From Staphylococcus gallinarum (GTDB lineage Bacteria > Bacillota > Bacilli > Staphylococcales > Staphylococcaceae): DNA of 64,000 nucleotides. Made by a program: the position numbers and the translations under genes. This document shows positions 9,357 to 19,300 of this stretch, piece after piece (within the stretch, counting starts at the first letter, position 1; each line of letters begins with the position of its first letter). Below the pieces are notes generated by a model that was not told the origin of the DNA, searched no databases, and saw nothing but the letters and a program-made list of their open reading frames with translations. The DNA lies in NCBI RefSeq assembly GCF_000875895.1, contig NZ_JXCF01000026.1, positions 203,418 to 267,417 on the forward strand, given 5' to 3'.

Positions 9357-9677
9357 TTGGCATATCAAAAAATTGCAAGGCTGTTAAAGGTATTAGCAGA
9401 TCCAAATAGACTCGAGATATTAGATTTATTATCATGTGATGAGCTTTGTGCACATGATTTATTAGGGCATTTTCAATTTTCTCAACCTACATTGAGTCAT
9501 CATATGAAGGCATTATTAGATTCTGAACTAATAACAATGCGTAAACTAGGCAATAAACGGATGTATCAATTAAATCATAAATTGATGACTGAAGTGACTG
9601 AGCATTTGGATAATATAAACACGAATCATGTACGTTGTATTTGTAATGATATCGATAAAGGTGAGTGTAGTTCATGA
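9357..9677 (+). CDS. arsR: ArsR-type metalloregulator of the ars operon
   Basis: The 106-residue winged-helix repressor has the recognition segment [20 protein letters not shown]. It starts at TTG with GGAGGTG upstream; the ATG three bases before is out of frame and closes after about 17 codons. The metal-site motif reads DELCAHDLL. The pI258-type ArsR, as I recall it, has ELCACDLL, so one arsenic-ligand cysteine is His here. Two more Cys lie near the C terminus (RCICND). It represses arsRBC until arsenite or antimonite binds. Its last four bases overlap arsB (ATGA). Confidence 0.92.
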   Translation: MAYQKIARLLKVLADPNRLEILDLLSCDELCAHDLLGHFQFSQPTLSHHMKALLDSELITMRKLGNKRMYQLNHKLMTEVTEHLDNINTNHVRCICNDIDKGECSS

Positions 9678-10963
9678 CTGTGTTTGCAATTGTCTTGTTT
9701 TTAGTGACTTTATTTTTTGTAATTTGGCAACCTAAAGGGTTAGATATTGGTATTACGGCGATGATCGGTGCAATAATTGCCATTATAACTGGTGTAGTGA
9801 GTTTCTCAGATGTGTTTGAGGTGACTGGAATTGTTTGGAATGCGACGTTAACTTTTGTCGCAGTAATATTAATTTCTCTAATACTTGATGAAATAGGTTT
9901 CTTTGAATGGGCAGCATTACATATGGTCCGGGCATCGAATGGTAATGGTCTAAAGATGTTTATTTATATAATGGTATTAGGGGCGGTCGTCGCAGCATTT
10001 TTCGCTAATGATGGGGCAGCGTTGATATTAACACCGATTGTGTTAGCAATGGTTCGGACACTAGGTTTTAATAAAAAAGTTATTTTCCCATTTATTATCG
10101 CAAGTGGTTTCATCGCAGATACTACATCGTTACCACTGATAGTTAGTAATTTAGTGAATATAGTATCGGCGGATTATTTTGATATTGGTTTTGTGGAATA
10201 CATGGCACGAATGATAATACCAAATTGCTTTGCATTGATAGCAAGTATCATCGTTCTGTGGTTATATTTTAACAAATCAATTCCAAATTCATTTGAAACG
10301 AAACATATTGCAGAACCTGTAACGGTAATAAAAGATATGAAATTATTTAAATTTTCATGGGTTGTCCTGATTATATTATTGATTGGTTATTTAATAAGTG
10401 AATTTATTCAAATACCAGTTTCAATTATAGCTGGTGTGTGTGCTTTATTATTTATATTATTAGCCAGACGTTCAGCTGCAGTGAATACTGCGACGGTAAT
10501 TAAGGGAGCACCTTGGAATATCGTTGTTTTTTCAGTAGGAATGTATTTAGTAGTATATGGTTTGAAAAATGTTGGCATAACAACGTTATTAAGTAGTTTG
10601 TTAAATGATATTGCTCATTATGGCTTATTTGGTAGTGTAATGGGAATGGGCTTTATTTCTGCAATACTTTCATCTGTTATGAATAATTTGCCAACGGTAC
10701 TGATTGATGCTATTGCGATAGGGCAATCAAATGTAACAGGAGTGTTAAAGGATGGCATGATATATGCAAATGTCATTGGTTCTGACTTAGGTCCAAAGAT
10801 TACGCCTATTGGTTCTTTGGCTACATTGCTTTGGTTACATGTATTATCACAAAAAGGTGTCAAAATATCTTGGGGAACATATTTTAAAACAGGTATTGTA
10901 ATAACAATCCCAGTATTGTTTTTTACGTTATTAGGATTATATTTAACACTTATTATATTTTAA
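9674..10963 (+). CDS. arsB: Arsenite/antimonite efflux pump ArsB
   Basis: The 429-residue polytopic protein has the ArsB length and family features: paired halves of about six membrane segments, the [16 protein letters not shown] segment in the first half and [19 protein letters not shown] in the second, and [20 protein letters not shown] near the C terminus. It extrudes As(III)/Sb(III) driven by the membrane potential. The ATGA overlap with arsR implies translational coupling. No arsA ATPase is present, as usual for staphylococci. Confidence 0.95.
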   Translation: MTVFAIVLFLVTLFFVIWQPKGLDIGITAMIGAIIAIITGVVSFSDVFEVTGIVWNATLTFVAVILISLILDEIGFFEWAALHMVRASNGNGLKMFIYIMVLGAVVAAFFANDGAALILTPIVLAMVRTLGFNKKVIFPFIIASGFIADTTSLPLIVSNLVNIVSADYFDIGFVEYMARMIIPNCFALIASIIVLWLYFNKSIPNSFETKHIAEPVTVIKDMKLFKFSWVVLIILLIGYLISEFIQIPVSIIAGVCALLFILLARRSAAVNTATVIKGAPWNIVVFSVGMYLVVYGLKNVGITTLLSSLLNDIAHYGLFGSVMGMGFISAILSSVMNNLPTVLIDAIAIGQSNVTGVLKDGMIYANVIGSDLGPKITPIGSLATLLWLHVLSQKGVKISWGTYFKTGIVITIPVLFFTLLGLYLTLIIF

Positions 10964-10975
10964 AGGAGAAATAAA

Positions 10976-11377
10976 ATGAATAAGAAAACGATCTATTTTA
11001 TATGTACAGGTAATGCTTGTAGAAGTCAAATGGCAGAAGGATGGGCACATAAAATTTTAGGTGATAATTGGAATGTTTATTCTGCAGGAATTGAGACACA
11101 TGGTGTTAATCCGAAAGCAGTAGAAGCTATGTTAGAGGTAGGTATCGATATTTCAAATCATACCTCGGATTTAATTGATAGTGAAATATTGAACCAGGCT
11201 GATTTAGTTGTTACTTTATGCAGTCATGCTGATAACAATTGTCCTGTATTACCTAAGCATGTGACTAAGCAGCATTGGGGATTTGATGATCCAGCTGGAC
11301 AGGATTGGACAAAATTTCAAAGCGTACGTGATGAAATAGGAGATAGAATTCAACAATTCAAATTAGAAAATAGTTAG
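10976..11377 (+). CDS. arsC: Arsenate reductase, thioredoxin-coupled
   Basis: The 133-residue enzyme belongs to the low-molecular-weight phosphatase-like arsenate reductases. The P-loop is CTGNACRSQ (catalytic Cys10), and [11 protein letters not shown] supplies the two further redox cysteines (Cys82 and Cys89) that pass the disulfide to thioredoxin. It reduces As(V) to As(III) for export by ArsB. AAAGGAG precedes the ATG, 12 bases after arsB. A hairpin about 100 bases downstream ends the operon. Confidence 0.95.
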   Translation: MNKKTIYFICTGNACRSQMAEGWAHKILGDNWNVYSAGIETHGVNPKAVEAMLEVGIDISNHTSDLIDSEILNQADLVVTLCSHADNNCPVLPKHVTKQHWGFDDPAGQDWTKFQSVRDEIGDRIQQFKLENS

Positions 11378-11477
11378 TATAGTGTTCAAATTGCATTTTA
11401 AATTAAAATTAGCTATCTTTTTAACTTAAATGTGTGTTTACTTATTAATTAGTTAGTTGCATATATATATAAATACA

Positions 11478-11520
11478 AAACACCGGATGAGACATTTATA
11501 GTGCCTCACTCGGTGTTTTT
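11478..11520. terminator. Terminator between arsC and the small peptide gene
   Basis: AAAACACCG...TGAG pairs with CTCA...CGGTGTTTT. T-rich sequence follows on both strands, fitting the convergent arrangement of arsC and the minus-strand peptide gene. Confidence 0.75.
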
Positions 11521-11546
11521 ATGATTTATAATATATAATGGTTGGT

Positions 11547-11633
11547 TTATTTTTTACTTATTAAATTCTTTATCGCCTTTACTATATAACTTACAGCAAT
11601 AGCTCTAAATACACGTTTGATAATATTTCCCAT
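11547..11633 (-). CDS. Unrecognised 28-residue cationic peptide
   Basis: I do not recognise this peptide. The frame runs ATG to TAA and begins MGNIIKRVFRAI, with C terminus KAIKNLISKK. It has five Lys and two Arg, no acidic residues, and a hydrophobic centre (AIAVSYIV). AAGGGGG lies eight bases before the ATG, a strong and well-placed ribosome site. The size and make-up recall phenol-soluble modulins, leaderless bacteriocins or small membrane toxins, but the charge is higher than in known PSMs and no homology can be asserted. It lies downstream of the TM2 gene on the same strand, 96 bases away. Confidence 0.6.
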   Translation of the reverse strand: MGNIIKRVFRAIAVSYIVKAIKNLISKK

Positions 11634-11728
11634 AGGTAGTACCCCCTTAACAATTATGCAATTTATTCAAAATGTTATATATAAAAGTACATACCCGTTT
11701 TTTGTTATTTTAACTAGTATATTATGAT

Positions 11729-11941
11729 TTATTTTTCAAATGAAATTAAGCCATTATCATCAGCTTTTTTGAAAAATATAGTAATAATCCCACTTATAAT
11801 TGCGATAATATATGGAATCCCTGTCCAAAAGAACACTAAATGGAGCATACCTTGTAACAATTGATTGGAATAAAATTTGTGAACGCCTATCCAGCCAAGA
11901 AAGAAGCATAATACAACATATATCACTTTGTTAACTTTCAC
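11729..11941 (-). CDS. TM2-domain membrane protein
   Basis: The 70-residue protein matches the TM2 domain: a first hydrophobic segment with FFLGWIGVHKFY, a short polar turn (SNQLLQG), and a second long hydrophobic segment (LHLVFFWTGIPYIIAIISGI). The start is GTG with AGAGAGG nine bases upstream. The function of small bacterial TM2 proteins is not established. Confidence 0.8.
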   Translation of the reverse strand: MKVNKVIYVVLCFFLGWIGVHKFYSNQLLQGMLHLVFFWTGIPYIIAIISGIITIFFKKADDNGLISFEK

Positions 11942-12116
11942 GATCTCTTACCTCTCTTTGAATAATAATAAATAAATTATCTTATAAATTAGTATAAACA
12001 ACAATTAAAAACTATTAAATGTGAAAATTAGTGACATTGTAAGTAAGAACTTCGAATTTTAAAATAATTTCAGATATAATAATAGGTGATTAAATGTGTA
12101 AATGAGGAGAGCAATT

Positions 12117-12671
12117 ATGATTAGAAAGGCACAACCTAAAGATAGACAACAGTTAGCGCAATTATGTTATATCATATGGGAAGAACTAGAAATTCCGTTG
12201 GTACGTCATGTGCAAAAGGAGCGTTTGTTGCAAATTATAGAGCGCAGTATGATTGAGGTACCTTATAGGGGACATATAGACAATATTTGGGTTTATGAAA
12301 TAGATGGAGCAGTTGCAGGATGTTTAATTGCTTATCCAGGTGATAAGGAATTAGCATATGAAAATGCTTGGCTCGAGCTAGAATTGGATGAAGATGTCTC
12401 ACGTTTGGGGACGCCAATGCCAACTAAAGAAGCAAGCGATGATGAGTGGTACATTGAAACAGTGGCAACATTTGCAGAATACAGAGGTCAAGGAGTTGCT
12501 ACACAATTGATTAAACATGTAATCAATACAGCACCTGACCAAAAATGGAGTTTAAATTGTGATTTAAATAATTCTATTGCTTTGAGTGTATATAGTAAGT
12601 TGGGTTTTGCAAGTGAGCGTCAAATAGACTTGTATGGTCATATGCATCACCATATGATTTATACGCAATAA
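12117..12671 (+). CDS. GNAT-family N-acetyltransferase
   Basis: The 184-residue protein has an N-terminal IRKAQPKDRQQL start, a middle AGCLIAYPG strand, the acetyl-CoA loop EYRGQGVATQLIKHV (motif A) and LNNSIALSVYSKLGF (motif B). The substrate is unknown. The in-frame ATG 15 bases upstream contains the ribosome site GAGGAG itself, so the ATG used here is preferred. The gene converges on menA. Confidence 0.85.
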   Translation: MIRKAQPKDRQQLAQLCYIIWEELEIPLVRHVQKERLLQIIERSMIEVPYRGHIDNIWVYEIDGAVAGCLIAYPGDKELAYENAWLELELDEDVSRLGTPMPTKEASDDEWYIETVATFAEYRGQGVATQLIKHVINTAPDQKWSLNCDLNNSIALSVYSKLGFASERQIDLYGHMHHHMIYTQ

Positions 12672-12673
12672 TA

Positions 12674-12712
12674 TAAAAGCAGCCGGCCTATTGACTAAAG
12701 GTACCGACTGCT
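12674..12712 (-). terminator. Terminator after menA
   Basis: Read on the minus strand, AGCAGTCGG...CCT pairs with AGG...CCGGCTGCT through one wobble and a small internal loop, then TTTTAT follows. Confidence 0.6.
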
Positions 12713-12776
12713 AAATAACTCGTATTAAGTTGTTGTATCGCTTGTATTATGAGTTAAGTGAGATGGAACTCTAAAA

Positions 12777-13715
12777 TTAAATACCACCCAGTAATGCGCT
12801 GATATAAATACCTAGTGCATATAAAACACCGAAAAATGTGTTGGTTTTACCTGTTGCTGCCATTGCAGGCATCATTGATTCTGGCGTGTCATATTTTTTG
12901 AAACGTCGAACAGCCTTTATTGGTAAAGGGAATGAAAGCAACGCTAATAAGAAGAAAATAGAGCCACCAGGTTTGAAAAATGTTATATAGATTACTAGAA
13001 CATATGCGACGATATACATAAATGCTAAGAAATAAATCGAGAAGCGTTTGCCTAAAAGAATAGGTAACGTTTTACGACCGCTTTCTTTGTCTTTAACACG
13101 ATCTCGGATATTATTGGCCATATTAATTAAACCAATCGTTATAACAATTGGAATACTAATCCAAATCGCTAAACTCTGAATATTTTCTGTTTGAATAAAG
13201 AATGAAATTAAAATAATAAACATACCCATAAACACACCAGAAAATAGTTCGCCGAATGGAGTCCATGAAATAGGGAATGGTCCACCCGTATATAAATAAC
13301 CAACGGCCATACAAACGAGACCAATAGGTAATAACCAGAATGAACTATTCATTGCAATGAATATACCTAGTAATGCGGCAATGATATAAAATGCAATAGC
13401 TAAATTCATTACACGCTTTGGCGTCATTCCGTTGCGTACAATCGCACCACCGATTCCCACGGAAGTATGATCGTCTAGCCCTTTTTTGAAATCATAGTAT
13501 TCATTAAACATATTAGTTGCCGCTTGAATTAATAAACAAGCAAGTAACATTGCTAAGAATAGACTAAGGCTGAGATGGTCTTCGCTGCCTAATAAGAAAA
13601 TCTTTGCAGTAGCAGTACCTACGAGCACTGGAACGACAGCTGCTGTTAATGTATGTGGTCTCATCAAGTGCCAATATTTTTTGACAGTTGAATATTGTTG
13701 ATATTGAGATGCCAT
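12777..13715 (-). CDS. menA: 1,4-dihydroxy-2-naphthoate polyprenyltransferase
   Basis: The 312-residue UbiA-superfamily membrane enzyme has both Asp-rich motifs: NMFNEYYDFKKGLDD (about residues 67-81) for prenyl diphosphate-Mg binding and NNIRDRVKDKESGRKT (about 202-217). It joins DHNA to the polyprenyl chain to give demethylmenaquinone. It is divergent from menFDHB across a 186-base intergenic region, so both halves of menaquinone synthesis are linked. Confidence 0.94.
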   Translation of the reverse strand: MASQYQQYSTVKKYWHLMRPHTLTAAVVPVLVGTATAKIFLLGSEDHLSLSLFLAMLLACLLIQAATNMFNEYYDFKKGLDDHTSVGIGGAIVRNGMTPKRVMNLAIAFYIIAALLGIFIAMNSSFWLLPIGLVCMAVGYLYTGGPFPISWTPFGELFSGVFMGMFIILISFFIQTENIQSLAIWISIPIVITIGLINMANNIRDRVKDKESGRKTLPILLGKRFSIYFLAFMYIVAYVLVIYITFFKPGGSIFFLLALLSFPLPIKAVRRFKKYDTPESMMPAMAATGKTNTFFGVLYALGIYISALLGGI

Positions 13716-13840
13716 AGTGTAAATACCTCTTATCCTTTAAATTAATAATATTTTATCAAATCAATTTTAATAGAAGATGTTATTTAGGTCAAATAACGTA
13801 AAATTAGTACAAACGAATTAAGCTCATATCCGTACACACA

Positions 13841-13867
13841 TTGTGAAAAGTGGTACAATATTATAAT
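13841..13867 (+). promoter_or_regulatory. menF promoter with overlapping Rex-like dyad
   Basis: TATAAT at 13862-13867 is the best -10 before menF. An 18-base element at 13841-13858, TTGTGAAAAGTGGTACAA, covers the -35 region and matches the Rex pattern TTGTGAA-N4-TTCACAA at 14 of 18 positions. The right half is weak, so Rex binding is only a possibility. Confidence 0.4.
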
Positions 13868-13901
13868 GAGTGAAAACTGATAAATGAAAGAAGTGAAATA
13901 G

Positions 13902-15254
13902 ATGACATTGGACGTCAAGGAAAGTGAAATTGTCGAAGCGGTATATGAGAGTAAGCATACTTGGGTTTCAGTTGAAGCAACATTGGACTATGAATTAGAC
14001 CCGACTGAATTATTTCATATAACAGAAGATAGTGCAGGTGACCGTTTTTATTTTAGAAAAAATGACAACGAAACTTCATTCTTTGGCTATCATGCTATTA
14101 AGAGGTTTAAAAATGACTTTGAAAATAAACAGTCTATTTTCAGAGAATGGGAAAAATATAAAAATGACATTGCTTTAATACATCCGAGTTCTACAAAGCA
14201 TCATCTTAAGATATGTGGAGGATTTCAATTTTCTTCTCATAAATCGGGAGATGAATGGCGTGAATTTGGTATCAATCACTTTATTTTACCTGAAGTGTTG
14301 GTAACAATGGAACATGGGAAATCATATATCACTTATACTGTTGAGACAGATAAATTTGAAATTGAAACATTTTTAGCAATTATTGAGAAATTAACTCAAC
14401 CGAATATTTCACCAGATTTTGAACGTGGAGAGATTAAACGCATCGAAGATATATATAAAGATGAGTGGCGTGATTTAGTTAAAGATACAATCGATATTTT
14501 AGACGAAAATAAAAAAATTGTACTTGCGCGTAAGCGAATGATTCAATTTGATAAAGATATAAACATCCCCTATATATTAAAACAAGCAATACAAGGTGAA
14601 CGAAATAGCTATTTATTTGTTCTGGAATCACAAGGAAGTGTATTTTTCTCACAAACTCCAGAACAATTAATGGAAGTGAATGACGATGTATTATCAACTA
14701 AAGCTGTTGCAGGGACGATTAAGCGCACGCATGAAGATGCAATCGATAAAGCAAATATTGATGCATTCTTAAATGATGAAAAGAACTTAAATGAACATCG
14801 TTTTGTTGTTGAAAGTATATTGCATGATATTAAACCATATGTTGAACATATTGAATTTAATAAAGAACCACAAATTTTAACTAATGATCATTTGTATCAT
14901 TTATATACAAAAATCAAGGGACAATTAATTGATGAGTCGTATATTGGTTTGTTGGATAGTTTGCATCCAACCCCTGCGTTAGGTGGCTTTCCAAAGAAAG
15001 AAGCCATTGAGTATATTGAACAAAATGAATTCGGTACACGAGGTTTGTATGGCGCACCAGCTGGTTATATTGATATGTATGATAACTGTGAATTTATTGT
15101 CGCGATTCGTTCGATGCTTATTAAAAAGAACCAAGCTACATTATATGCTGGTTGCGGTATTGTATTTGATTCGGATGCCGATAGTGAAGTTGAAGAAACA
15201 GCGGTCAAATTTAATCCTATGATGAAGGCTTTAGGAGTCGATGATTATGAGTAA
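13902..15254 (+). CDS. menF: Isochorismate synthase
   Basis: The 450-residue chorismate-utilising enzyme has the conserved C-terminal blocks [51 protein letters not shown] and the final [18 protein letters not shown]. It converts chorismate to isochorismate, the first step of menaquinone synthesis. The C terminus overlaps the start of menD by eight bases, so the genes are coupled. The ribosome site (GAAGTG) is weak. Confidence 0.93.
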   Translation: MTLDVKESEIVEAVYESKHTWVSVEATLDYELDPTELFHITEDSAGDRFYFRKNDNETSFFGYHAIKRFKNDFENKQSIFREWEKYKNDIALIHPSSTKHHLKICGGFQFSSHKSGDEWREFGINHFILPEVLVTMEHGKSYITYTVETDKFEIETFLAIIEKLTQPNISPDFERGEIKRIEDIYKDEWRDLVKDTIDILDENKKIVLARKRMIQFDKDINIPYILKQAIQGERNSYLFVLESQGSVFFSQTPEQLMEVNDDVLSTKAVAGTIKRTHEDAIDKANIDAFLNDEKNLNEHRFVVESILHDIKPYVEHIEFNKEPQILTNDHLYHLYTKIKGQLIDESYIGLLDSLHPTPALGGFPKKEAIEYIEQNEFGTRGLYGAPAGYIDMYDNCEFIVAIRSMLIKKNQATLYAGCGIVFDSDADSEVEETAVKFNPMMKALGVDDYE

Positions 15255-16929
15255 GCATATTGAAGCTTTAACCGATCAAGTATTTACTTTTGTTTCAGAA
15301 TTATATGCATATGGTGTGCGAGAAGTAGTAATTAGTCCTGGATCACGCTCGACACCGCTAGCAATAGCAATTGAGGCGCATCCGTTAATGAAGTCTTGGG
15401 TTCATCCAGATGAACGTAGTGCGGCATTTTTTGCGCTTGGATTGATAAAGGGTAGTGAGAAACCTGTTGCGATTTTATGCACTTCTGGGAGTGCTGCTGC
15501 TAACTATACTGCAGCTGTCTCAGAGAGCCAATTAAGCCATTTGCCACTAATTGTATTAACGAGCGATCGTCCTCATGAGTTGAGAGGCATTGGGGCACCT
15601 CAAGCTATTAATCAAACGAATATGTTTGAGAACTTTGTTAACTATCAATTTGATTTACCAATAGCGGATTCAGGTGATACTGCTAATCATATGATTCAAA
15701 CGATACAATTTCAAATGCAGAAGGCAAGTCAATATTTATTTGGACCACATCGAGGGCCAATTCATTTTAACTTACCATTTAGAGAGCCATTAACACCTGA
15801 TTTAGACAAAGATTATTTATTAACAACTGAAACGAAACAATTACCGCATTATCAAAAAACGACTAGTTTAGATAACATTTTAAATATTGTACAAAAACGT
15901 AAAGGCTTGATTATTGTCGGTGATACACAACATCAAGATGTTACACAAGTCCTAACATATTCGACTATTCATGATGTGCCCATATTGGCCGATCCATTAA
16001 GTCAACTTAGAAAGGAACATCATCCGAATGTAGTTACAACGTATGACTTGTTGTATAGATCAGGTTTAGATGTTGATCCGGATTTCATTATTCGTGTTGG
16101 CAAGCCTGTGATTTCTAAAAAGTTAAATCAATGGTTGAAACAAACGGATGCATTTCAAATATTGGTACAAAATAATGATGTTCCAGATGCTTTTCCTATT
16201 CCACCTAGCATATCATTTGAAATGTCAGCCAATGACTTTTTTAGACAATTGTCTGAAACAGCGACAGTCGAACGTAAGCGTTGGTTAGAAAAATGGCAAA
16301 CCCTTGAAAAGCAAGCTCAAGTTGAGGTTAAGGATTACATTAAATCTGCAACAGATGAGGCTGCCTTTGTAGGAAATGTATTAGATAAATTGACTAACGA
16401 AGACGCTTTATTTGTGAGTAATAGTATGCCTATTAGAGATATAGATAATTTATTTATGACTTGTGAAGCAAATATCTATGCTAATAGAGGAGCCAACGGT
16501 ATAGATGGTGTGATATCAACGGCTTTAGGTATGGCAGTCCATAAAAAGACGACACTCTTAATAGGTGATTTGGCATTTTATCATGACATGAATGGCTTAT
16601 TAATGTCTAAGTTAAATGATATAAGTCTAAATATTATTTTATTAAATAATGACGGTGGTGGCATCTTCTCTTATTTACCTCAGAAGGATGCAGCTGATCA
16701 GTATTTCGAACGTCTATTTGGAACGCCAACTGGTCTAAACTTTGAACATACGGCATTACTTTATGACTTTACATTTGAAAGGTTTGAAAGTATAGAGTCA
16801 TTTAAATATGCTGCTCTCTCAAATTTTGGCGCACATATTTATGAAATTATAACGGATAGACAGGATAATTTAGAACAACATCAAAAATTATATAAAAAGT
16901 TGAGTGATATTATCAATGTTACATTATAA
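15247..16929 (+). CDS. menD: SEPHCHC synthase, thiamine-diphosphate dependent
   Basis: The 560-residue ThDP enzyme has an N-terminal [12 protein letters not shown] segment, the catalytic-Glu region [13 protein letters not shown], a central domain, and the ThDP motif [15 protein letters not shown]...NNDGGGIFS near residues 440-475. It adds succinic semialdehyde, derived from 2-oxoglutarate, to isochorismate. GGAG lies nine bases before the ATG chosen; the ATG six bases upstream would leave only three bases of spacing. It needs thiamine diphosphate, and the ykoEDC thiamine-precursor uptake genes lie in the same window. Confidence 0.94.
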   Translation: MSKHIEALTDQVFTFVSELYAYGVREVVISPGSRSTPLAIAIEAHPLMKSWVHPDERSAAFFALGLIKGSEKPVAILCTSGSAAANYTAAVSESQLSHLPLIVLTSDRPHELRGIGAPQAINQTNMFENFVNYQFDLPIADSGDTANHMIQTIQFQMQKASQYLFGPHRGPIHFNLPFREPLTPDLDKDYLLTTETKQLPHYQKTTSLDNILNIVQKRKGLIIVGDTQHQDVTQVLTYSTIHDVPILADPLSQLRKEHHPNVVTTYDLLYRSGLDVDPDFIIRVGKPVISKKLNQWLKQTDAFQILVQNNDVPDAFPIPPSISFEMSANDFFRQLSETATVERKRWLEKWQTLEKQAQVEVKDYIKSATDEAAFVGNVLDKLTNEDALFVSNSMPIRDIDNLFMTCEANIYANRGANGIDGVISTALGMAVHKKTTLLIGDLAFYHDMNGLLMSKLNDISLNIILLNNDGGGIFSYLPQKDAADQYFERLFGTPTGLNFEHTALLYDFTFERFESIESFKYAALSNFGAHIYEIITDRQDNLEQHQKLYKKLSDIINVTL

Positions 16930-17722
16930 ATTTCATCAATCACAACAAGATTCGAAAAAGCTATTAATTATGTTACATGGCTTCATAAGTGATCAGAGTA
17001 CGTTTGATGAGCATTTAGAGACCATGTCAGAAGCTGTTAATATCTTGACCGTTGATTTACCAGGACATGGTCAAGATGCATCTGATAAAGATAAAGTGTG
17101 GGATTTTGACTTTATTTGTAATGAATTAAATGATACATTGGCAAATTTTACAGATTATCAAATATATTTGCACGGTTACTCAATGGGAGGCAGAATTGCA
17201 CTGTATTATGCTTTAAATGGTGTAGTTAAGCTTCAAGGATTACTGTTGGAAAGTACTTCACCAGGATTACAAGAAGATGCAGCTAGAACAGAACGTCAGC
17301 AAGTTGATTTTGCTAGAGCCAAGGTACTGGATATTGCCGGATTAGAAATATTTGTAAATGATTGGGAAAAGTTACCATTATTTTATACACAATATGATTT
17401 AGATAAGGAACTAAAAAAACGTATTAGAAAGATGCGTTTAAGCCAAGACCCAAATCGTTTAGCCAAAGCATTGCGAGATTATGGCACAGGAGTAATGCCA
17501 AATTTATGGCCAATGATTTCACAAATTACAACACCTACTTGTATAATAGTTGGTGAATTAGATAAAAAGTTTTGTAAGATAGCTGAGTCTATGAAACAAT
17601 TGATTCCACAGAGTGATATCTATGATATTTCTAAGAGTGGTCATACAGTTCATGTGGAACAACAGCAAGAATTTGATAAAATAGTATTAGGTTTTATTCA
17701 TAAGGAGGAGCAAAATGACTAG
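16916..17722 (+). CDS. menH: SHCHC synthase (alpha/beta hydrolase)
   Basis: The 268-residue alpha/beta hydrolase has the nucleophile elbow [12 protein letters not shown], the oxyanion segment MLHGFISD, the acid region VGELDKKF and the catalytic His in SGHTVHVEQ. In the men operon it removes pyruvate from SEPHCHC. It overlaps menD by 14 bases and menB by eight, so translation is coupled; the ribosome site is weak, as expected. An in-frame GTG 12 bases upstream is less likely as the start. Confidence 0.9.
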   Translation: MLHYKFHQSQQDSKKLLIMLHGFISDQSTFDEHLETMSEAVNILTVDLPGHGQDASDKDKVWDFDFICNELNDTLANFTDYQIYLHGYSMGGRIALYYALNGVVKLQGLLLESTSPGLQEDAARTERQQVDFARAKVLDIAGLEIFVNDWEKLPLFYTQYDLDKELKKRIRKMRLSQDPNRLAKALRDYGTGVMPNLWPMISQITTPTCIIVGELDKKFCKIAESMKQLIPQSDIYDISKSGHTVHVEQQQEFDKIVLGFIHKEEQND

Positions 17723-18533
17723 ACAGTGGGAAACATTAAAAGAATATAAAGAGATTAAATATGAATTTTTTGAAGGTATTGCAAAGGTTACGATTAATCG
17801 TCCTGAAAGAAGAAATGCCTTCACACCAAATACTGTACAAGAAATGATGGATGCATTTTCTAGAGCTAGAGATGATCAACGTATTTCAGTGATTATTTTA
17901 ACTGGTGAAGGTGACAAAGCATTTTGTTCAGGTGGAGACCAAAAAGTGCGCGGCCATGGTGGCTATGTTGGTGACGACCAAATTCCTCGTTTAAACGTAT
18001 TAGATTTACAAAGATTAATACGTGTTATACCAAAACCAGTCATTGCAATGGTAAGAGGTTACGCAATTGGTGGCGGTAACGTATTAAATGTTGTTTGTGA
18101 TTTAACGATTGCTGCAGACAATGCAATCTTTGGTCAAACTGGACCAAAAGTGGGGTCATTTGATGCTGGGTATGGTTCTGGGTACTTAGCTCGAATCGTT
18201 GGCCATAAAAAAGCGCGTGAAATTTGGTATTTATGTCGCCAATATAATGCACAAGAAGCCTTAGATATGGGTCTTGTAAATACTGTTGTACCTTTAGCAG
18301 ATGTTGAAGATGAAACAGTAAAATGGTGTCAAGATATCATGAAACATTCTCCAACTGCATTAAGATTCCTTAAAGCAGCAATGAATGCTGATACAGATGG
18401 ATTAGCAGGTTTACAACAAATGGCTGGAGATGCAACATTACTATACTACACAACTGATGAAGCTAAAGAAGGTAGAGATGCCTTTAAAGAAAAACGCGAT
18501 CCAGATTTCGATCAATTCCCTAAATTCCCATAA
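17715..18533 (+). CDS. menB: 1,4-dihydroxy-2-naphthoyl-CoA synthase
   Basis: The 272-residue crotonase-fold enzyme has [35 protein letters not shown] and [19 protein letters not shown], all characteristic of MenB, with the usual [10 protein letters not shown] end. It closes the naphthoate ring of O-succinylbenzoyl-CoA. AAGGAGG precedes the start. menC and menE are not in the window and lie elsewhere in staphylococci. A strong terminator follows at once. Confidence 0.96.
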   Translation: MTRQWETLKEYKEIKYEFFEGIAKVTINRPERRNAFTPNTVQEMMDAFSRARDDQRISVIILTGEGDKAFCSGGDQKVRGHGGYVGDDQIPRLNVLDLQRLIRVIPKPVIAMVRGYAIGGGNVLNVVCDLTIAADNAIFGQTGPKVGSFDAGYGSGYLARIVGHKKAREIWYLCRQYNAQEALDMGLVNTVVPLADVEDETVKWCQDIMKHSPTALRFLKAAMNADTDGLAGLQQMAGDATLLYYTTDEAKEGRDAFKEKRDPDFDQFPKFP

Positions 18534-18538
18534 TATTG

Positions 18539-18574
18539 AAAAAGATTAATCCATAACTGGATTAATCTTTTTTT
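18539..18574 (+). terminator. Terminator of menFDHB
   Basis: AAAAGATTAATCC and GGATTAATCTTTT form a 13-bp perfect stem, followed by further T. Confidence 0.92.
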
Positions 18575-18682
18575 ATGATATATCAAAAATATATTAATTA
18601 ATTTCTTAAATTAGACTTTGTAGGATTGAATTGCTTGTGTAAATTGAGTTTTATAAACTTCTTTTCCTATTTATTATTATAT

Positions 18683-18711
18683 TTGACTAAATTTAAACTA
18701 TATATTAATAT
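18683..18711 (+). promoter_or_regulatory. Probable sigma-A promoter of the SarZ-like regulator
   Basis: TTGACT and TAATAT are 17 bases apart, about 27 bases before the start codon. Confidence 0.5.
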
Positions 18712-18738
18712 TATAATAAAAGGATTGAGGAGAGAACA

Positions 18739-19188
18739 ATGACATCAACTGTAGATAATAAAATGCGAAAAGAAATGTGTTATCTGTTTTATATAACTAG
18801 TAAAGAAGTTGTTAATCGTTTTAATAGATATTTAAAGCAGTATGATATTAGCTTTCCAAATTACATTGTATTACTATATATTGAAAATGATAAACCAATA
18901 TATATTAAAACATTATGTGATGAATTATATCTAGACTCAGGTACAATTAGTCCTATAATTAAAAGACTAGAGAAGAAATCATTGATCAAACGTATGAGAA
19001 ATGAAGATGATGAACGTAGAGTAAAGGTACAATTAACTGATAAAGGTATAGAATTAAAGGAACATTTTAACCAAATTAGTGAAGATGTAATTAGTCAGTT
19101 TAATATGAATGATGATGAGTCTTTTGCGTATCATGACATGTTAAGAAACTTTGCAGAGCGTAATATTTACAATATAGAAAAGAGATAA
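18739..19188 (+). CDS. SarZ/MgrA-like MarR-family regulator
   Basis: The 149-residue single-domain MarR protein has the N-terminal stretch MCYLFYITSKEVVNRF, close to SarZ of S. aureus (CFLFYVSSKEI as I recall), including the single conserved Cys14 that in SarZ, MgrA and OhrR senses peroxide. The winged helix is DSGTISPIIKRLEKKSLI, followed by the wing RNEDDERRVKVQLTDKG. A target-gene role is unknown. In S. aureus this slot between menB and the aminotransferase gene holds sspABC. It is flanked by its own promoter and terminator. It could be a SarZ paralogue or the only SarZ; this cannot be decided here. Confidence 0.8.
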   Translation: MTSTVDNKMRKEMCYLFYITSKEVVNRFNRYLKQYDISFPNYIVLLYIENDKPIYIKTLCDELYLDSGTISPIIKRLEKKSLIKRMRNEDDERRVKVQLTDKGIELKEHFNQISEDVISQFNMNDDESFAYHDMLRNFAERNIYNIEKR

Positions 19189-19224
19189 ACAGATCGTGCA
19201 TTTATTAAAAAGCATATACATATT

Positions 19225-19267
19225 AAAGACACCACATTTACGAATAATGTAAACATGGTGTCTTTTT
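19225..19267. terminator. Bidirectional terminator between the regulator and patA
   Basis: AAAGACACCA and TGGTGTCTTT, with an inner TTTAC/GTAAA pairing, form a hairpin between convergent genes with A and T runs on the two sides. Confidence 0.88.
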
Positions 19268-19300
19268 GATTTATTGAAATGTTGTGCTGTTTAAAAATAA

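Noticed and set aside
9354..9407. ATG immediately before the arsR start as an alternative start
   Set aside because: It is in another frame and closes after about 17 codons; the TTG with GGAGGTG gives the full ArsR family protein.
7726..11640. Integrated phage or pathogenicity island at tRNA-Ser
   Set aside because: No integrase, excisionase, phage gene or repeated tRNA end was found.
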